The notes: generated by a model not told the origin, from the letters alone. A DNA stretch of 64,000 nucleotides from Methyloglobulus sp. (GCA_013141505.1 JABFQX010000010.1:1-64000); one strand, 5' to 3'. Shown: positions 27,259 through 35,675, numbered from the stretch's first letter. Translations and numbers: made by a program.

Positions 27259-27319
27259 TTTTAATTCCCAATGATCGATATGAGCTAGATTACATTCACA
27301 AGAAGTTAACCCAAATCCT

Positions 27320-27344
27320 CAACAGTAGCATTTTGCTACTGTTG
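27320..27344. terminator. Hairpin downstream of the DUF2171 gene
   Basis: CAACAGTAGCA (27320-27330), loop TTT, then TGCTACTGTTG (27334-27344): an 11-bp perfect stem just behind the stop of the DUF2171 gene. It lacks a T-run on either strand, so it could be a weak terminator or an mRNA-stabilising hairpin. Confidence 0.5.
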
Positions 27345-27374
27345 CCCCGTCTTTAAAATCAGGTATTCACTCGT

Positions 27375-27614
27375 TTATGCCATTGGTGGGGTTGTCGACC
27401 AATCTTCCATGGCTTCATCGCCCGGACGGTTAACCTTGACCTTTCCGCCTTCGGTTGAGGTTACCCAACTTAGCGGAATGTAATGATGCTGCCCCGTTTT
27501 ATCTTTGTTCAGCTTGATGGTATTTTCATCTACCATATGATCTACAACAGCAAATTGACCGTCTTTGGAACATACAACGGGCATTTCAGGCTTAATCTGG
27601 TCGCTATTAATCAT
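27375..27614 (-). CDS. DUF2171 family protein
   Basis: A 79-residue soluble protein: MINSDQIKPEMPVVCSKDGQ, then VVDHMVDENTIKLNKD, then GQHHYIPLSWVTSTEGGKV. This is the compact beta-rich DUF2171 fold, found in many stress-tolerant bacteria and of unknown role. AGGAG precedes the ATG. Promoter site 6 is upstream, but a MITE-like repeat (27665-27770) lies between promoter and gene, making the leader about 270 nt. Confidence 0.88.
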   Translation of the reverse strand: MINSDQIKPEMPVVCSKDGQFAVVDHMVDENTIKLNKDKTGQHHYIPLSWVTSTEGGKVKVNRPGDEAMEDWSTTPPMA

Positions 27615-27664
27615 GGTTTTCTCCTGGTGGCTCAGTGTGGGCAGGTTGGGTGATACTTCTTACA

Positions 27665-27770
27665 GATTCGATCTTATGAAGTTTTAACTTCCGTTCGCCT
27701 TGAACCTGTCGAAAGCTTGTGTGCTTCGACAAGCCCAGCACGAACGGTTCAAACATTAAAAGGCCGAATC
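27665..27770. repeat. MITE-like intergenic repeat (GATTCGGCC ends), copy A
   Basis: Begins GATTCGATCTTATGAAGT and ends AACATTAAAAGGCCGAATC, so the ends are imperfect inverted repeats around GATTCGGCCTTTTAATG. The centre carries a REP-like palindrome (CCGTTCGCC ... GCACGAACGG with CTTCGACAAGC). It is located in the leader between promoter site 6 and the DUF2171 gene. Confidence 0.75.
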
Positions 27771-27892
27771 AATATTAATGCAGACAAGGGTTAAAAATAC
27801 TGATAGTTATTTGGGTTTTAAGCGACCTTCCCGATTTATTCTTAACGAGAACATTCACCGCTTATCCCACTAAATTCCTTGCCTTAGTTTCG

Positions 27893-27935
27893 AGTCTACA
27901 CGCCTCACTAAGGCGGGTCTGTGCGTCTGCGCACA
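27893..27935 (-). promoter_or_regulatory. Class II Crp/Fnr-type promoter, site 6 (DUF2171)
   Basis: Perfect palindrome read leftward: TGTGCG-CAGA-CGCACA (27935-27920), GAC, 18 nt, then TAGACT (27898-27893). It points to the DUF2171 gene at 27614; the copy A repeat lies inside the leader. Confidence 0.78.
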
Positions 27936-27994
27936 TAGATCAGGGTTGTTCGCCACAGGTATAATACGGCTGGGTGTGGCTGCATAAAGGGGCA

Positions 27995-28020
27995 TAAAAA
28001 AGGCGGGTTACTCACCCGCC
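27995..28020 (-). terminator. Intrinsic terminator of the SmbP-like gene
   Basis: Read leftward from the SmbP-like gene: stem GGCGGGT, loop GAGTA, stem ACCCGCC, then a run of T residues. This is a classical intrinsic terminator starting about 28 bp after the stop codon. Confidence 0.85.
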
Positions 28021-28048
28021 GTTCCTTGTAATCCCTAAGCCGACGTTT

Positions 28049-28363
28049 TTATTGTGCGGCTTTCAGATGAGTTACGGCTTCTTCAGCGGATTTCTTCGCT
28101 AAGTCGGTATGATCCAGCTTACCATGGTCGATAGCGTCATTAAGGCTGGTGATGCCGGCACTCAAGTGTTCACTGGCAGTTTGGGCGTGGGTCTTGGCCA
28201 CATCCGCATGTTTGGCGACACCTTTGCCATCGTCAGCTTTAACCGCCGCTTGAGCGTGTTTAAGTGCTTCCGCCATGTGGCTTTCCCCAGCATAAGCGCC
28301 AAATGTGGTGACAGTTAAAATTGTGCCTAATAAGGCGATGAGTTTCATGTTGGTAAGTTTCAT
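28049..28363 (-). CDS. SmbP-like small periplasmic metal-binding protein
   Basis: A 104-residue protein with a signal peptide ending GAYAG and a mature helical domain with regularly spaced His residues: ESHMAEALKHAQAAVKADDG, VAKHADVAKTHAQTASEH, AIDHGKLDHTD. This fits the small metal-binding protein (SmbP) family first described in an ammonia oxidiser, which binds Cu and other metals in the periplasm. It ends in an intrinsic terminator and follows two CsbD genes on the same strand, so all three may be transcribed from site 7. Confidence 0.85.
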   Translation of the reverse strand: MKLTNMKLIALLGTILTVTTFGAYAGESHMAEALKHAQAAVKADDGKGVAKHADVAKTHAQTASEHLSAGITSLNDAIDHGKLDHTDLAKKSAEEAVTHLKAAQ

Positions 28364-28458
28364 ATTTATTTCCTGTAAAGTATTTGAGAATATCTCGTTG
28401 CTACCAAGTAGTTGGCCAGCCTATTTTCACTTGCCAAAAAATTACGGCAGAGTTGGTT

Positions 28459-28737
28459 TTATTCGTCTTTTTTGATATCTTCCTTAATATTGCCAACACC
28501 TTTTTGTATCTTGCCGACATTCTTTTGTACAGTCCCTTCTGTTTCTAGGCCTTTGTCGTTCAATATTTTGCCAGTGGCTTCCTTGACCTTACCTTTGGTT
28601 TCATCTACAACGCCATTGACTTGGTCTTTATTCATATAAGGTTCATCCTGCTTTTCTTCGGCGTAAGCGGGCAAGGAGCAGAGGGTCAGAAAAATTGCTG
28701 CTGATAAGCCAGCGCGTTTCATGTTAGTGAATTTCAT
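28459..28737 (-). CDS. CsbD-like protein with signal peptide
   Basis: From the ATG at 28737 the product has a signal peptide (KRAGLSAAIFLTLCSLPAYA) followed by a CsbD domain (MNKDQVNGVVDETKGKVKEA to QKNVGKIQKGVGNIKED). CsbD proteins are normally cytosolic, so an exported copy is unusual. It sits between the cytosolic CsbD gene at 28840 and the SmbP-like gene. The CsbD halves of the two genes are very similar, so this looks like a local duplication that gained a signal peptide. Confidence 0.85.
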   Translation of the reverse strand: MKFTNMKRAGLSAAIFLTLCSLPAYAEEKQDEPYMNKDQVNGVVDETKGKVKEATGKILNDKGLETEGTVQKNVGKIQKGVGNIKEDIKKDE

Positions 28738-28839
28738 GTTTATTTCCCGTATCATTGTTTTTGTAATTATTTTGTTCGCACCCACCGTGCAGCCTCATAA
28801 ATTTATATCGACACGGCTGCACAGCTCCAGCTGGTGGTA

Positions 28840-29016
28840 CTAGTTGCCTTTCTTAATATCTTCTTCGATATCACCAACCCCTTTTTGTATCTTACCGACG
28901 TTCTTCTGGACATTTCCTTCTACTTCCATACCTTTGTCATCCAATATCACACCAGCGGCTTCCTTGATCTTACCTTTGACTTCTTCGATTTTGCCTTTTA
29001 CTTGATCTTTGTTCAT
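28840..29016 (-). CDS. CsbD family stress protein
   Basis: I use the internal ATG at 29016 (MNKDQVKGKIEEVKGKIKEA, 58 residues) because AGGAG lies just upstream and the start matches the other CsbD genes. The C-terminal half, QKNVGKIQKGVGDIEEDI, is typical. Promoter site 7 ends 108 bp upstream of the start codon, almost exactly the spacing at the csbD gene at 3113. It is the first gene of a likely CsbD - exported CsbD - SmbP unit. Confidence 0.92.
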   Translation of the reverse strand: MNKDQVKGKIEEVKGKIKEAAGVILDDKGMEVEGNVQKNVGKIQKGVGDIEEDIKKGN

Positions 29017-29096
29017 GAGTTTCTCCTGATGATTGTTTGTCACGGCCTGATAGCCACAACTAAAGCGCGGAATAATTTTTCCATCACTTGATTACA

Positions 29097-29139
29097 ACGA
29101 TACGCCCCAATCTAAATTCAGTCAGTACGGTAACGTACA
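29097..29139 (-). promoter_or_regulatory. Class II Crp/Fnr-type promoter, site 7 (csbD cluster)
   Basis: Read leftward: TGTACG-TTAC-CGTACT (29139-29124), GAC, 18 nt, then TATCGT (29102-29097). The -10-like hexamer and the leader length (about 74 nt) match site 1. The IS1-family element is inserted only 25 bp upstream of the palindrome's outer flank and leaves the promoter intact. Confidence 0.8.
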
Positions 29140-29172
29140 TTGATTAAGACTCTTTCTAAGAATTCAAATTTT

Positions 29173-29981
29173 GGTAGTGGCTAAACATTAACTGACAAGC
29201 TCGAATTATAGGTAACGACAAACCAATGGATCATGCCGTCATGCCACGTTGCGCACTTGGAGAACGAGAGCGTTTTCCGCACCATGCGCCCGACCCGTTG
29301 CCGCAGGGTGTTGTTCCACCGTTCCATGTGCGCGGTCTCGCCAGTCTCCTTGCCGACGCTTTGGTGGTGGCCTTGTTCGGAAAAGACGCTGGCGTAGGCC
29401 TTCCAGAAATCACTGAAGGTACGGCAGTTGCGGTAGGCCTCGGGTATCCTGGCCCAGAGCGTCCGGCAGGTCGCCTCGCTCCGGTCGCCGTTGGCGTAGG
29501 CCACTATCTGCCGCGTTCGGCGGCATTTATGACCTTTAGGTTACAGCGCCGTCCACGTCCACATTTTGTTGCGCCGTTTCTGGACGTAGCCACAGGCCTC
29601 GTCAAGCTCAAGCACGTCATCAACCCTTGCGGGGGCGAGCCCGTCCGCCACCTTCGGCAACCGCCGGAGTTTTTTTTAGCCACGCGGTCACGGTCGGGCG
29701 CGACACCCCGAACGTGCGCGAAATCCCCCGCAGGCTCGACCGTTCCTGGTACGCCCGCATGATTTCTTCCTTGCGCCCCTCGCTGTACGGGACGGTCGGC
29801 TCCAGCACCTTGCAGGCACCGCAGTCCTTGCAGCGGTATTGCTGGTTGCCGCACACATTGCGCCCGTTCTTGACGATGTTTTCGCTCTGGCAACAACGGC
29901 ATTTGTGCTTCACTGTCATTTTTATCATGGGCTTATGGCAAATTTATAATGTAACTTATCATTTAAAATTTAGCCACTACC
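29173..29981. mobile_element. IS1-family insertion sequence with 8-bp target duplication
   Basis: Terminal inverted repeats start GGTAGTGGCTAAA at both ends (29173 rightward, 29981 leftward). The element of 809 bp is flanked on each side by CAAATTTT (29165-29172 and 29982-29989), an 8-bp target duplication as expected for IS1-type transposition. It sits immediately behind the stop codon of the b561/P-type ATPase gene and upstream of the csbD promoter. The well-kept duplication suggests a fairly recent insertion. Confidence 0.9.
29181..29919 (-). pseudogene. IS1-type InsA/InsB transposase, disrupted
   Basis: The InsA part (from 29919) has the zinc-finger start CRCCQSENIVKNGRN, CGNQQYRCKDCG and a helix-turn-helix (RGISRTFGVSRPTVTAWLKK). 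The DDE part (InsB) continues in another frame: VDDVLELDEACGYVQKRRNK, then AYANGDRSEATCRTLW, then FSKCATWHDGMIHWFV. The switch occurs at eight A residues (29670-29677 on the complementary strand); reading seven would fuse the frames, so slippage is possible. However, an 18-bp insertion (about 29521-29538) adds an in-frame stop after KMWTWTAL. This copy is therefore probably inactive on its own. Confidence 0.8.
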
Positions 29982-29991
29982 CAAATTTTTT

Positions 29992-32900
29992 CTAACGGGT
30001 GCTATGCGGCAATTTCGCTTTGCTATCCGTACCTCCAACGCGAAACCACAAAGACTTGATCGCTTCCAATAACAGTAAACTAAAGAATCCAGCGACCGCG
30101 CAGACGGCAAGGTCATCCCCGTGCAAACGGCCAAAATGGAACAGCGATTGCGCTGGATGCCAATAAACAGCCGTTGTAAGGAGTGCCATCACGCTGCCAA
30201 ATAGGATCCAAAGCGAGCGGTTAGGCCGCCAAAACGCACGACCCAGCGAGGCTTTAAATGAACGGTTGACCAAAATTAGACCCATATTCATCAGGACTAG
30301 GGATGTGAAGACCAGCGCACGTAAATCAGGGTCTGGCACTCCCAACCGTGCAGCTCCTACCAAAACGCCCGCCAATATCGCGAAAACTAAAAATCCTTGC
30401 AGGCCAGCCCAAATCATGCGTTTTGGCAAAATCAACGGACTTTCGGGATCGCGTGGAGGGCGTTGCATTACGTCTTCTTCCTCCTGTTCGGCTTCAAATA
30501 CTACAGAACATGCAGGATCAATAACCATTTCGAGAAATGCGATATGGATCGGCGTAAGTATCAGCGGCAGTCCTAGTAGCAGGGGCAGAAGGGTAAGCCC
30601 GGCTATGGGGATATGGACTGCGATAATGTACTCAATTGCCTTACGCAGATTGTCGTAGATGCGTCGCCCAAGACGGATTGTTTTCACGATTGAGCTAAAA
30701 TCATCGTCCAGCAGGACGATTGCGGAAGCTTCACGTGCGACATCGGTGCCGCGCCCACCCATGGCTATGCCAATGTGCGCCGCCTTGATGGCCGGTGCAT
30801 CGTTTACGCCATCACCAGTCATGGCGACGATCTCGCCGTTTGCTTTCAGGCTTTGGACAATACGAAGTTTTTGGTTTGGCTGGATACGAGCGAATATTGA
30901 AATTGATTTCACCTGTAGAGCCAGATCTTCATCAGATAGCGCTTCGATGTCGTCACCTGTCAGCACATCCGTAGCATCCAACCCAGCCTTTAGCCCTATG
31001 GCATGGGCAGTTGCCGGATAGTCTCCGGTTATCATCACAACCCTGATGCCAGCCGAACGGCATTCGGCAACAGCGGCTGGCACATTGGCGCGGATAGGGT
31101 CGGCAAATCCAATAAGTCCAGCATATTCAAAGTTTAGTCCACGTGGCGTTTCAGGCAGGTTATGTTCCTGTGCGGCATTCGGGACGGTTGCCTTGGCGAC
31201 TCCCAACACACGGATTCCATCAAGTCCTAACTTATCCACTTGTTCGCGAATTTTGGCCAGCCGATCTGAGGATAATTGACAAAGCTCTGCAATGGCTTCG
31301 AGAGCACCCTTGGCATAAGCCATGCCATTTTCAACGCCTTCGCTGGACATAATATTTGCTACCGCAAACAAATCCGGCCTGAGACCATAAGCACGAATGA
31401 GCGCGTGCTTTGCGAAGCTAGCGTCGTTAGGGCCGATCTGCACTTCCGCTAAGGCATGGACGGCTAAGTCCATCGAATCCGTGGGTACACGCGGACACGC
31501 GAGCAAGGCAATCTCTAAAATTGCCTTGGTCTCATCTGATATAGCGTTCTTTTCGTCTTGATCCCAACGAGTATCCTCGTTGACTATAGAGACGACCGTC
31601 ATGCGATTTTCGGTGAGTGTTCCTGTCTTGTCGGTGCATAACACCGTAGTCGCGCCTAGTGTTTCTATGGAGGAGGCGCGGCGGGTGAGTACGTGTGCTT
31701 GTGAAATACGCCATGCGCCCATTGCCATGAATACGGCCATGATGAGCGGGAACTCTGCGGGTAACAAAGACATGACGATTGCGATGCCGCCAAGGATGGC
31801 CTCAAGCCATGAGCCGCGCAGCAAGCCAAATAGTACTACTGTTATTACCCCTATGACACTTCCGATAATGGCAAAGTAATGTACCAGCTTTAGCATCTGT
31901 ACTTGCAGATGTGGTTGTTCTGTTTCGATGGCGCCAAGAGCCCGGCCGATCTTGCCCATTTCATTGTGCATTCCTGTTGCGTATACGAGTGCATATCCCG
32001 TGCCGCGCACAACGAGCGTTCCGGCAAAGATATAAGGTAAGTTTTCTCCACCGGGTTTCGGCGCGGCAGTTTGATCACCAGTTTTTATGGTGGCATCTTG
32101 TGCCAATTTACGGACAGGCATGGCTTCGCCAGTGAGCAGCGATTCATCGAGCAATAGGTCTTGCGACGATATGAGCATTGCATCTGCCGCCACCCGATCA
32201 CCTTCCGAGATCACGATTAGATCGCCATGCACCACTTCCCTACCGGCAATGTGAATCCGCTTGCCATCGCGGATTACCAATGCCCGTGGACTCGCTAGAT
32301 TTCGCAGCGCTTCCAATACGTGTTCGCTGCGGGACTCTTGCACAATAGTGATCGTTACCGACAGGAAAGCGAACAAGAGCAACATGACGGCTTCTGTTCG
32401 GTCACCGAGGAGCAGGTAGACGATACCACCCGCTATAAGCAATGCGAACATAGGCTGTTGCACGACTTCAAAAATTATACGCAGAAATCCGCGCTGGTCA
32501 GCTGTAGGTAGCTCGTTGTACCCGTCTTGTTTCAGGCGATCTGCTGCCATTGCCGCACTTAAGCCAAGTGAATTTTCTTTATCCTTCATCGGTTGTTGCA
32601 CGTTTTTTGCTTCAACAGCCTTGGAGTCAACGATAGCTGTGTTGTCAGCTACGGCTGTTTGTGCAGTCGCAAGATTCGGGCTTAAACTTAGTTTCGTTGG
32701 TAGCATCCGACGCAGGATGTTATCCCGTAAAACGTAGTGGTGGAACAGCGCGGCAGCGGCATGTAAACCGATAAGAAAATAACCCACTGTGCCAACAGTC
32801 CCGTGTATCTCCTTAATCAATTCCGCGAAATTTTTGTTTTCGTTGATGAGCGCCGGAAGTTGCAGGCCGAAGAATGGAATAACCTTTCCTTCGGCACTGA

Positions 32901-33234
32901 GAATCAACCATCCGGCGAGTGGCATTACAATCATCAGCACATAGAGCGCCAACTTTATTAGCCTAGCTGATAGCTTCTGCCATTTTGGTGATTCAGATTT
33001 AATTTGAGGGAAAGGGCTTGTTAATGCTAATAGCAAGCGCAGCCAGACTAAAACGAAAACAGATAGCCCCAACATGTAGTGCCAGGTTTTTAAAGCCTCA
33101 CGAAGATCACTGCCTTTGGGGAAAAATCCGCGCAGCTCAATACATGTATATACTGCTATTAGCAGTAGCAACATTAACCAGTGGAGTCCAATTGAAAACG
33201 CTCCGTAACGTTCTTTGTTATTGCGCCATTGCAT
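29992..33234 (-). CDS. Cytochrome b561 - P-type cation ATPase fusion protein
   Basis: A single 1080-residue frame. Residues 1-185 are a complete bacterial cytochrome b561 domain: four membrane helices with heme-ligand-type His in GLHWLML, TWHYMLG, EIHGTVG and GLHAAAA. After a polar linker (186-225) comes a P-type ATPase: N-terminal domain (AADRLKQDGYNELPTADQRG), actuator with LTGEAMPV, phosphorylation motif LCTDKTGTLTEN, hinge TGDGVNDAPA, and a transmembrane motif PAEFP in place of the PEGLP of Ca2+ pumps. The later helix has FLEMVIDPACSVVFEAE. The ion is unknown. The fusion suggests electron transfer through heme b regulates or assists ion pumping, which is inference. The stop lies 3 bp from the IS1 target duplication, so the gene is intact. 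Confidence 0.9.
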   Translation of the reverse strand: MQWRNNKERYGAFSIGLHWLMLLLLIAVYTCIELRGFFPKGSDLREALKTWHYMLGLSVFVLVWLRLLLALTSPFPQIKSESPKWQKLSARLIKLALYVLMIVMPLAGWLILSAEGKVIPFFGLQLPALINENKNFAELIKEIHGTVGTVGYFLIGLHAAAALFHHYVLRDNILRRMLPTKLSLSPNLATAQTAVADNTAIVDSKAVEAKNVQQPMKDKENSLGLSAAMAADRLKQDGYNELPTADQRGFLRIIFEVVQQPMFALLIAGGIVYLLLGDRTEAVMLLLFAFLSVTITIVQESRSEHVLEALRNLASPRALVIRDGKRIHIAGREVVHGDLIVISEGDRVAADAMLISSQDLLLDESLLTGEAMPVRKLAQDATIKTGDQTAAPKPGGENLPYIFAGTLVVRGTGYALVYATGMHNEMGKIGRALGAIETEQPHLQVQMLKLVHYFAIIGSVIGVITVVLFGLLRGSWLEAILGGIAIVMSLLPAEFPLIMAVFMAMGAWRISQAHVLTRRASSIETLGATTVLCTDKTGTLTENRMTVVSIVNEDTRWDQDEKNAISDETKAILEIALLACPRVPTDSMDLAVHALAEVQIGPNDASFAKHALIRAYGLRPDLFAVANIMSSEGVENGMAYAKGALEAIAELCQLSSDRLAKIREQVDKLGLDGIRVLGVAKATVPNAAQEHNLPETPRGLNFEYAGLIGFADPIRANVPAAVAECRSAGIRVVMITGDYPATAHAIGLKAGLDATDVLTGDDIEALSDEDLALQVKSISIFARIQPNQKLRIVQSLKANGEIVAMTGDGVNDAPAIKAAHIGIAMGGRGTDVAREASAIVLLDDDFSSIVKTIRLGRRIYDNLRKAIEYIIAVHIPIAGLTLLPLLLGLPLILTPIHIAFLEMVIDPACSVVFEAEQEEEDVMQRPPRDPESPLILPKRMIWAGLQGFLVFAILAGVLVGAARLGVPDPDLRALVFTSLVLMNMGLILVNRSFKASLGRAFWRPNRSLWILFGSVMALLTTAVYWHPAQSLFHFGRLHGDDLAVCAVAGFFSLLLLEAIKSLWFRVGGTDSKAKLPHSTR

Positions 33235-33533
33235 TTAATTTTCTCCAACTTAGGAATTGGGTTTCTGCGACCTCTTTAAGCCCCCATGTATCATTACTTG
33301 CTTCTTCCGACTTTCTGTATATTCGATTTTCGTCATCATTCGCTTCTGTTAGCTGGTAGTTGGCATTTTTACGTCGTTTTATAATATGTAAAAAATCTCA
33401 TAGCCTGTCATCCTTGCCTGTGCGTTAGCCGACTAACATGAATGACAGATTAAGTCAGAGGGTCGTAACAACAATAGTGAGTCCGATCAGGTTATCAAAA
33501 TTTCAGTCGTTCGCCGCCGAATATTGGCTAAGC

Positions 33534-34326
33534 CTACCTGGGCGTGATGTTACCGTTGGCATCGGAAATGATAATTTCCACGCGCCGGTTTAATTGGCGG
33601 CTTTCGGCATTGTTGTTGCTTGCAACGGGAGATTCCTCGCCATAACCATGGGTAGCGACGCGGTCATTGCTGATCCCCATATCGGTCAAAGCTGACCGTA
33701 CGGAATAGGCACGACGGTCAGATAAGTCCTGATTGTAGCTATTACTGCCGACACTATCTGTGTGGCCTTCTACCGATACTTTATTTTGTGGGTATTTGGT
33801 AAGGAAGTCGCCTAGCTTTTTGCACGTTACGTACGCCGTCTGGTTTTAGCTGCGATTTACCAGTACTGAACAAAATGTCGCCTAGAGTAATAACCATGCC
33901 ACGATCGGTTTTCTGGGCGTTCAAAGCTAACAGTTCTGCCACTTGTGCTTTAGCGGCATCGGCTTCAGCCGTCCGCGCTTCCAGGCGAACTTCGTTGCGT
34001 TTGACTCCCGCGTTGGTCACGGCTAATTCAGCCGTTTTACGTTTGGCGGTTTCTTCCGCTATTCCCACTTTTTGTTTCGCTAAATAGGCTAGATGATCGA
34101 CAGTTTCAGTGTCTTCGCTATTACTTAGGGCATAGTCTGCCTTGTTCAACGTGTCGCCAGCTTCTTTTAATTCTACTGCCGCCAGATTGGTGACATCAGG
34201 ATTAGTCCGCGCGCTGTTGTAACTGCTATGCGCTTCTGCTAGTGGTGGGGTTTGTGTTACGGTACTACAACCAGTAATAATAGCTATAGCGATTAAGGCT
34301 ATGGGAATGTATTGATATTTTTGCAT
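33534..34326 (-). pseudogene. OmpA-family lipoprotein with a single-base frameshift
   Basis: Starts at 34326 with MQKYQYIPIALIAIAIITGC (lipobox IITGC; ribosome site AGGA). A helical DUF4398-like region follows (about 30-120), then a linker to an OmpA C-terminal peptidoglycan-binding domain. At five A residues (33817-33821 on the complementary strand) the frame shifts. With four A's it would continue KLGDFLTKYPQNKVSVEGHT, then LSDRRAYSVRSALTDMGI, then RQLNRRVEIII, stopping at 33534. The downstream domain is otherwise intact, so this is a very recent mutation, a slippage event or a sequence error. It lies 19 bp after a partner lipoprotein gene. Confidence 0.85.
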
Positions 34327-34345
34327 GATGAATTCCTGTTGGGGT

Positions 34346-34738
34346 TTAGTGGGCGTTACGGTCAATTTCTTGGCGTAGTACGCGATTGTCTTCCTGCAAG
34401 GCACCTGCTGCTTTCTGTGCTTTGGCTGAACGCGCTGTCGTTGCCGCAAGTTGGGCATCGACCTGTGCTTGTTCTGCCAATTGCCGCGCTTGTAGGTAAT
34501 CTTCTGCAGTCATGGCTCGTTCAGCGGCATCCATCTTATCCATTGCAGATTTAAGCAGTAGTGGCGCAAATTCGTTGCCCCCTGCACTGGTTGCGTTGGT
34601 TACGGCAACCTTAGAAACGGCCATTTGTTCAGTAGGTGCAGGAATGCCAGCGCAACCGAATATAAGAAATGCTGAAGCTGCGGTCACGCAGATTTTCTGC
34701 ATCATCTGATTTTTCCCAGAGTAGTGAATATTTTTCAT
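34346..34738 (-). CDS. DUF4398 lipoprotein
   Basis: A 130-residue lipoprotein from the ATG at 34738 (GGAG upstream) with signal MMQKICVTAASAFLIFGC. The mature part is a two-helix DUF4398 region (FAPLLLKSAMDKMDAAERAM, then DYLQARQLAEQAQVDAQLAA) ending in a short coiled coil. DUF4398 lipoproteins are often paired with OmpA-family proteins, as here, and may form an outer-membrane to peptidoglycan linker. It is the first gene of the pair. Confidence 0.85.
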   Translation of the reverse strand: MKNIHYSGKNQMMQKICVTAASAFLIFGCAGIPAPTEQMAVSKVAVTNATSAGGNEFAPLLLKSAMDKMDAAERAMTAEDYLQARQLAEQAQVDAQLAATTARSAKAQKAAGALQEDNRVLRQEIDRNAH

Positions 34739-34985
34739 TTTTTTCTCCATAATTAAGTTTAGAGTCTAATACAAGCGTTACACTTAATAGCTGTTACGAA
34801 CTGCGGTGATTTGCAATTTTTAGCAGTTGCTTGACCCGGCAATCATTGCCAGATTACATTTCCAATAATCAGTAAATATCAGCTATCTGATTGGATAGCC
34901 ATTCTGAAAACCATCGGTGGCAATTAAACTCTTTTTAATAGACGAACACCGTTCGCTGGGAAACCGCAACTATAGAATGCACTTA

Positions 34986-35028
34986 TGTGCGTCAACAGAC
35001 AGACCGCGTAAATTATTCTGTTTAAACT
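34986..35028 (+). promoter_or_regulatory. Class II Crp/Fnr-type promoter, site 10 (OsmB-like)
   Basis: TGTGCG-TCAA-CAGACA at 34986-35001 (right half degenerate), GAC, 18 nt, then TAAACT at 35023-35028. By orientation it serves the OsmB-like gene at 35267 rather than the leftward lipoprotein gene. Repeat copy B is inserted in its leader. Confidence 0.6.
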
Positions 35029-35109
35029 CAAGCTTCGGTAGCCGAGATGGTTGCAATGTCTGCACTGTAAACATGCTCGATATTTGAAAGGAGCGTGGAC
35101 TTGACTATT

Positions 35110-35227
35110 AATCCGGCCTTATGAAGTATTAATTTCCCTTCGGCTTCGCTCAGGGTATGTTACAACCGCGTTCCCTGAGCGAAACCGAAGGGTATCGCAA
35201 CCACTTCAAACATTAAAAGGCCGAATC
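35110..35227. repeat. MITE-like intergenic repeat (GATTCGGCC ends), copy B
   Basis: Begins AATCCGGCCTTATGAAGTATTAA and ends TTCAAACATTAAAAGGCCGAATC-like, matching copy A at both ends (left end shown in shortened form: ATCCGGCCTTATGAAGT). The centre holds the palindrome CCCTTCGG-CTTCGCTCAGGG / CCCTGAGCGAAACCGAAGGG. It lies between promoter site 10 and the OsmB-like gene. Confidence 0.75.
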
Positions 35228-35266
35228 TATAGAATTTTGGGGAACATAAAACAAAAGGAAATTAGT

Positions 35267-35497
35267 ATGAAAAATATACAGAAATCTTTACCCAATACAG
35301 TGGTTGCAGCAATACTTCTCAGTCTTATTGGATGTGCCGGTATGTCGGAGCAGGGGCAGAACACTGCCATCGGCGCTGGTGCTGGCGCACTTGGAGGTGC
35401 CGTACTTACTAACGGTAGTGGGATCGGAACTGTCGGTGGAGCGGCCGTAGGTGGCATCATCGGACATGAAGTCAGCAAACCTAAACGTAAACGCTGA
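35267..35497 (+). CDS. Glycine-zipper lipoprotein (OsmB-like)
   Basis: A 76-residue lipoprotein from the ATG at 35267 (AAAGGAA upstream). Signal TVVAAILLSLIGC gives the lipidated Cys. The mature region is a glycine zipper, AIGAGAGALGGAVLTNGS then GTVGGAAVGGIIGHEV, ending in a basic KPKRKR tail. OsmB-like lipoproteins are osmotically induced outer membrane proteins in enterics. Promoter site 10 is upstream, with repeat copy B in between. Confidence 0.85.
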   Translation: MKNIQKSLPNTVVAAILLSLIGCAGMSEQGQNTAIGAGAGALGGAVLTNGSGIGTVGGAAVGGIIGHEVSKPKRKR

Positions 35498-35632
35498 TCG
35501 ACTTGCGGCTTATAAAATTTAAGGACGACAAATAGTCAATCGCTGCGTGACGAGCTTGCGGTTATTAGGATTTTTTAGCGCATGGCTAGCGGCATCGGAA
35601 GGGTTCTGACCGGGACAAAAACTTATCCTCAA

Positions 35633-35675
35633 TGTGCGTCATCGCACCGACTTTAAGAAGTTTTTCCAGTAGCTT
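35633..35675 (+). promoter_or_regulatory. Class II Crp/Fnr-type promoter, site 11 (28-aa membrane protein / DUF883)
   Basis: TGTGCG-TCAT-CGCACC at 35633-35648 (one mismatch in the right half), GAC, 18 nt, then TAGCTT at 35670-35675. It points to the tiny gene at 35772 and the DUF883 gene at 36002, with a leader of about 90 nt. Confidence 0.7.

Noticed and set aside
29226-29762. A 178-codon frame on the + strand within the IS element
   Set aside because: Antisense to the IS1 transposase reading; no domain recognised.
33420-33435. A half-site TGTGCG-TTAG upstream of the b561/P-type ATPase gene
   Set aside because: The right half-site does not match and no TANNNT hexamer lies 18 nt after the flank in either direction; the orientation is also wrong for the gene.
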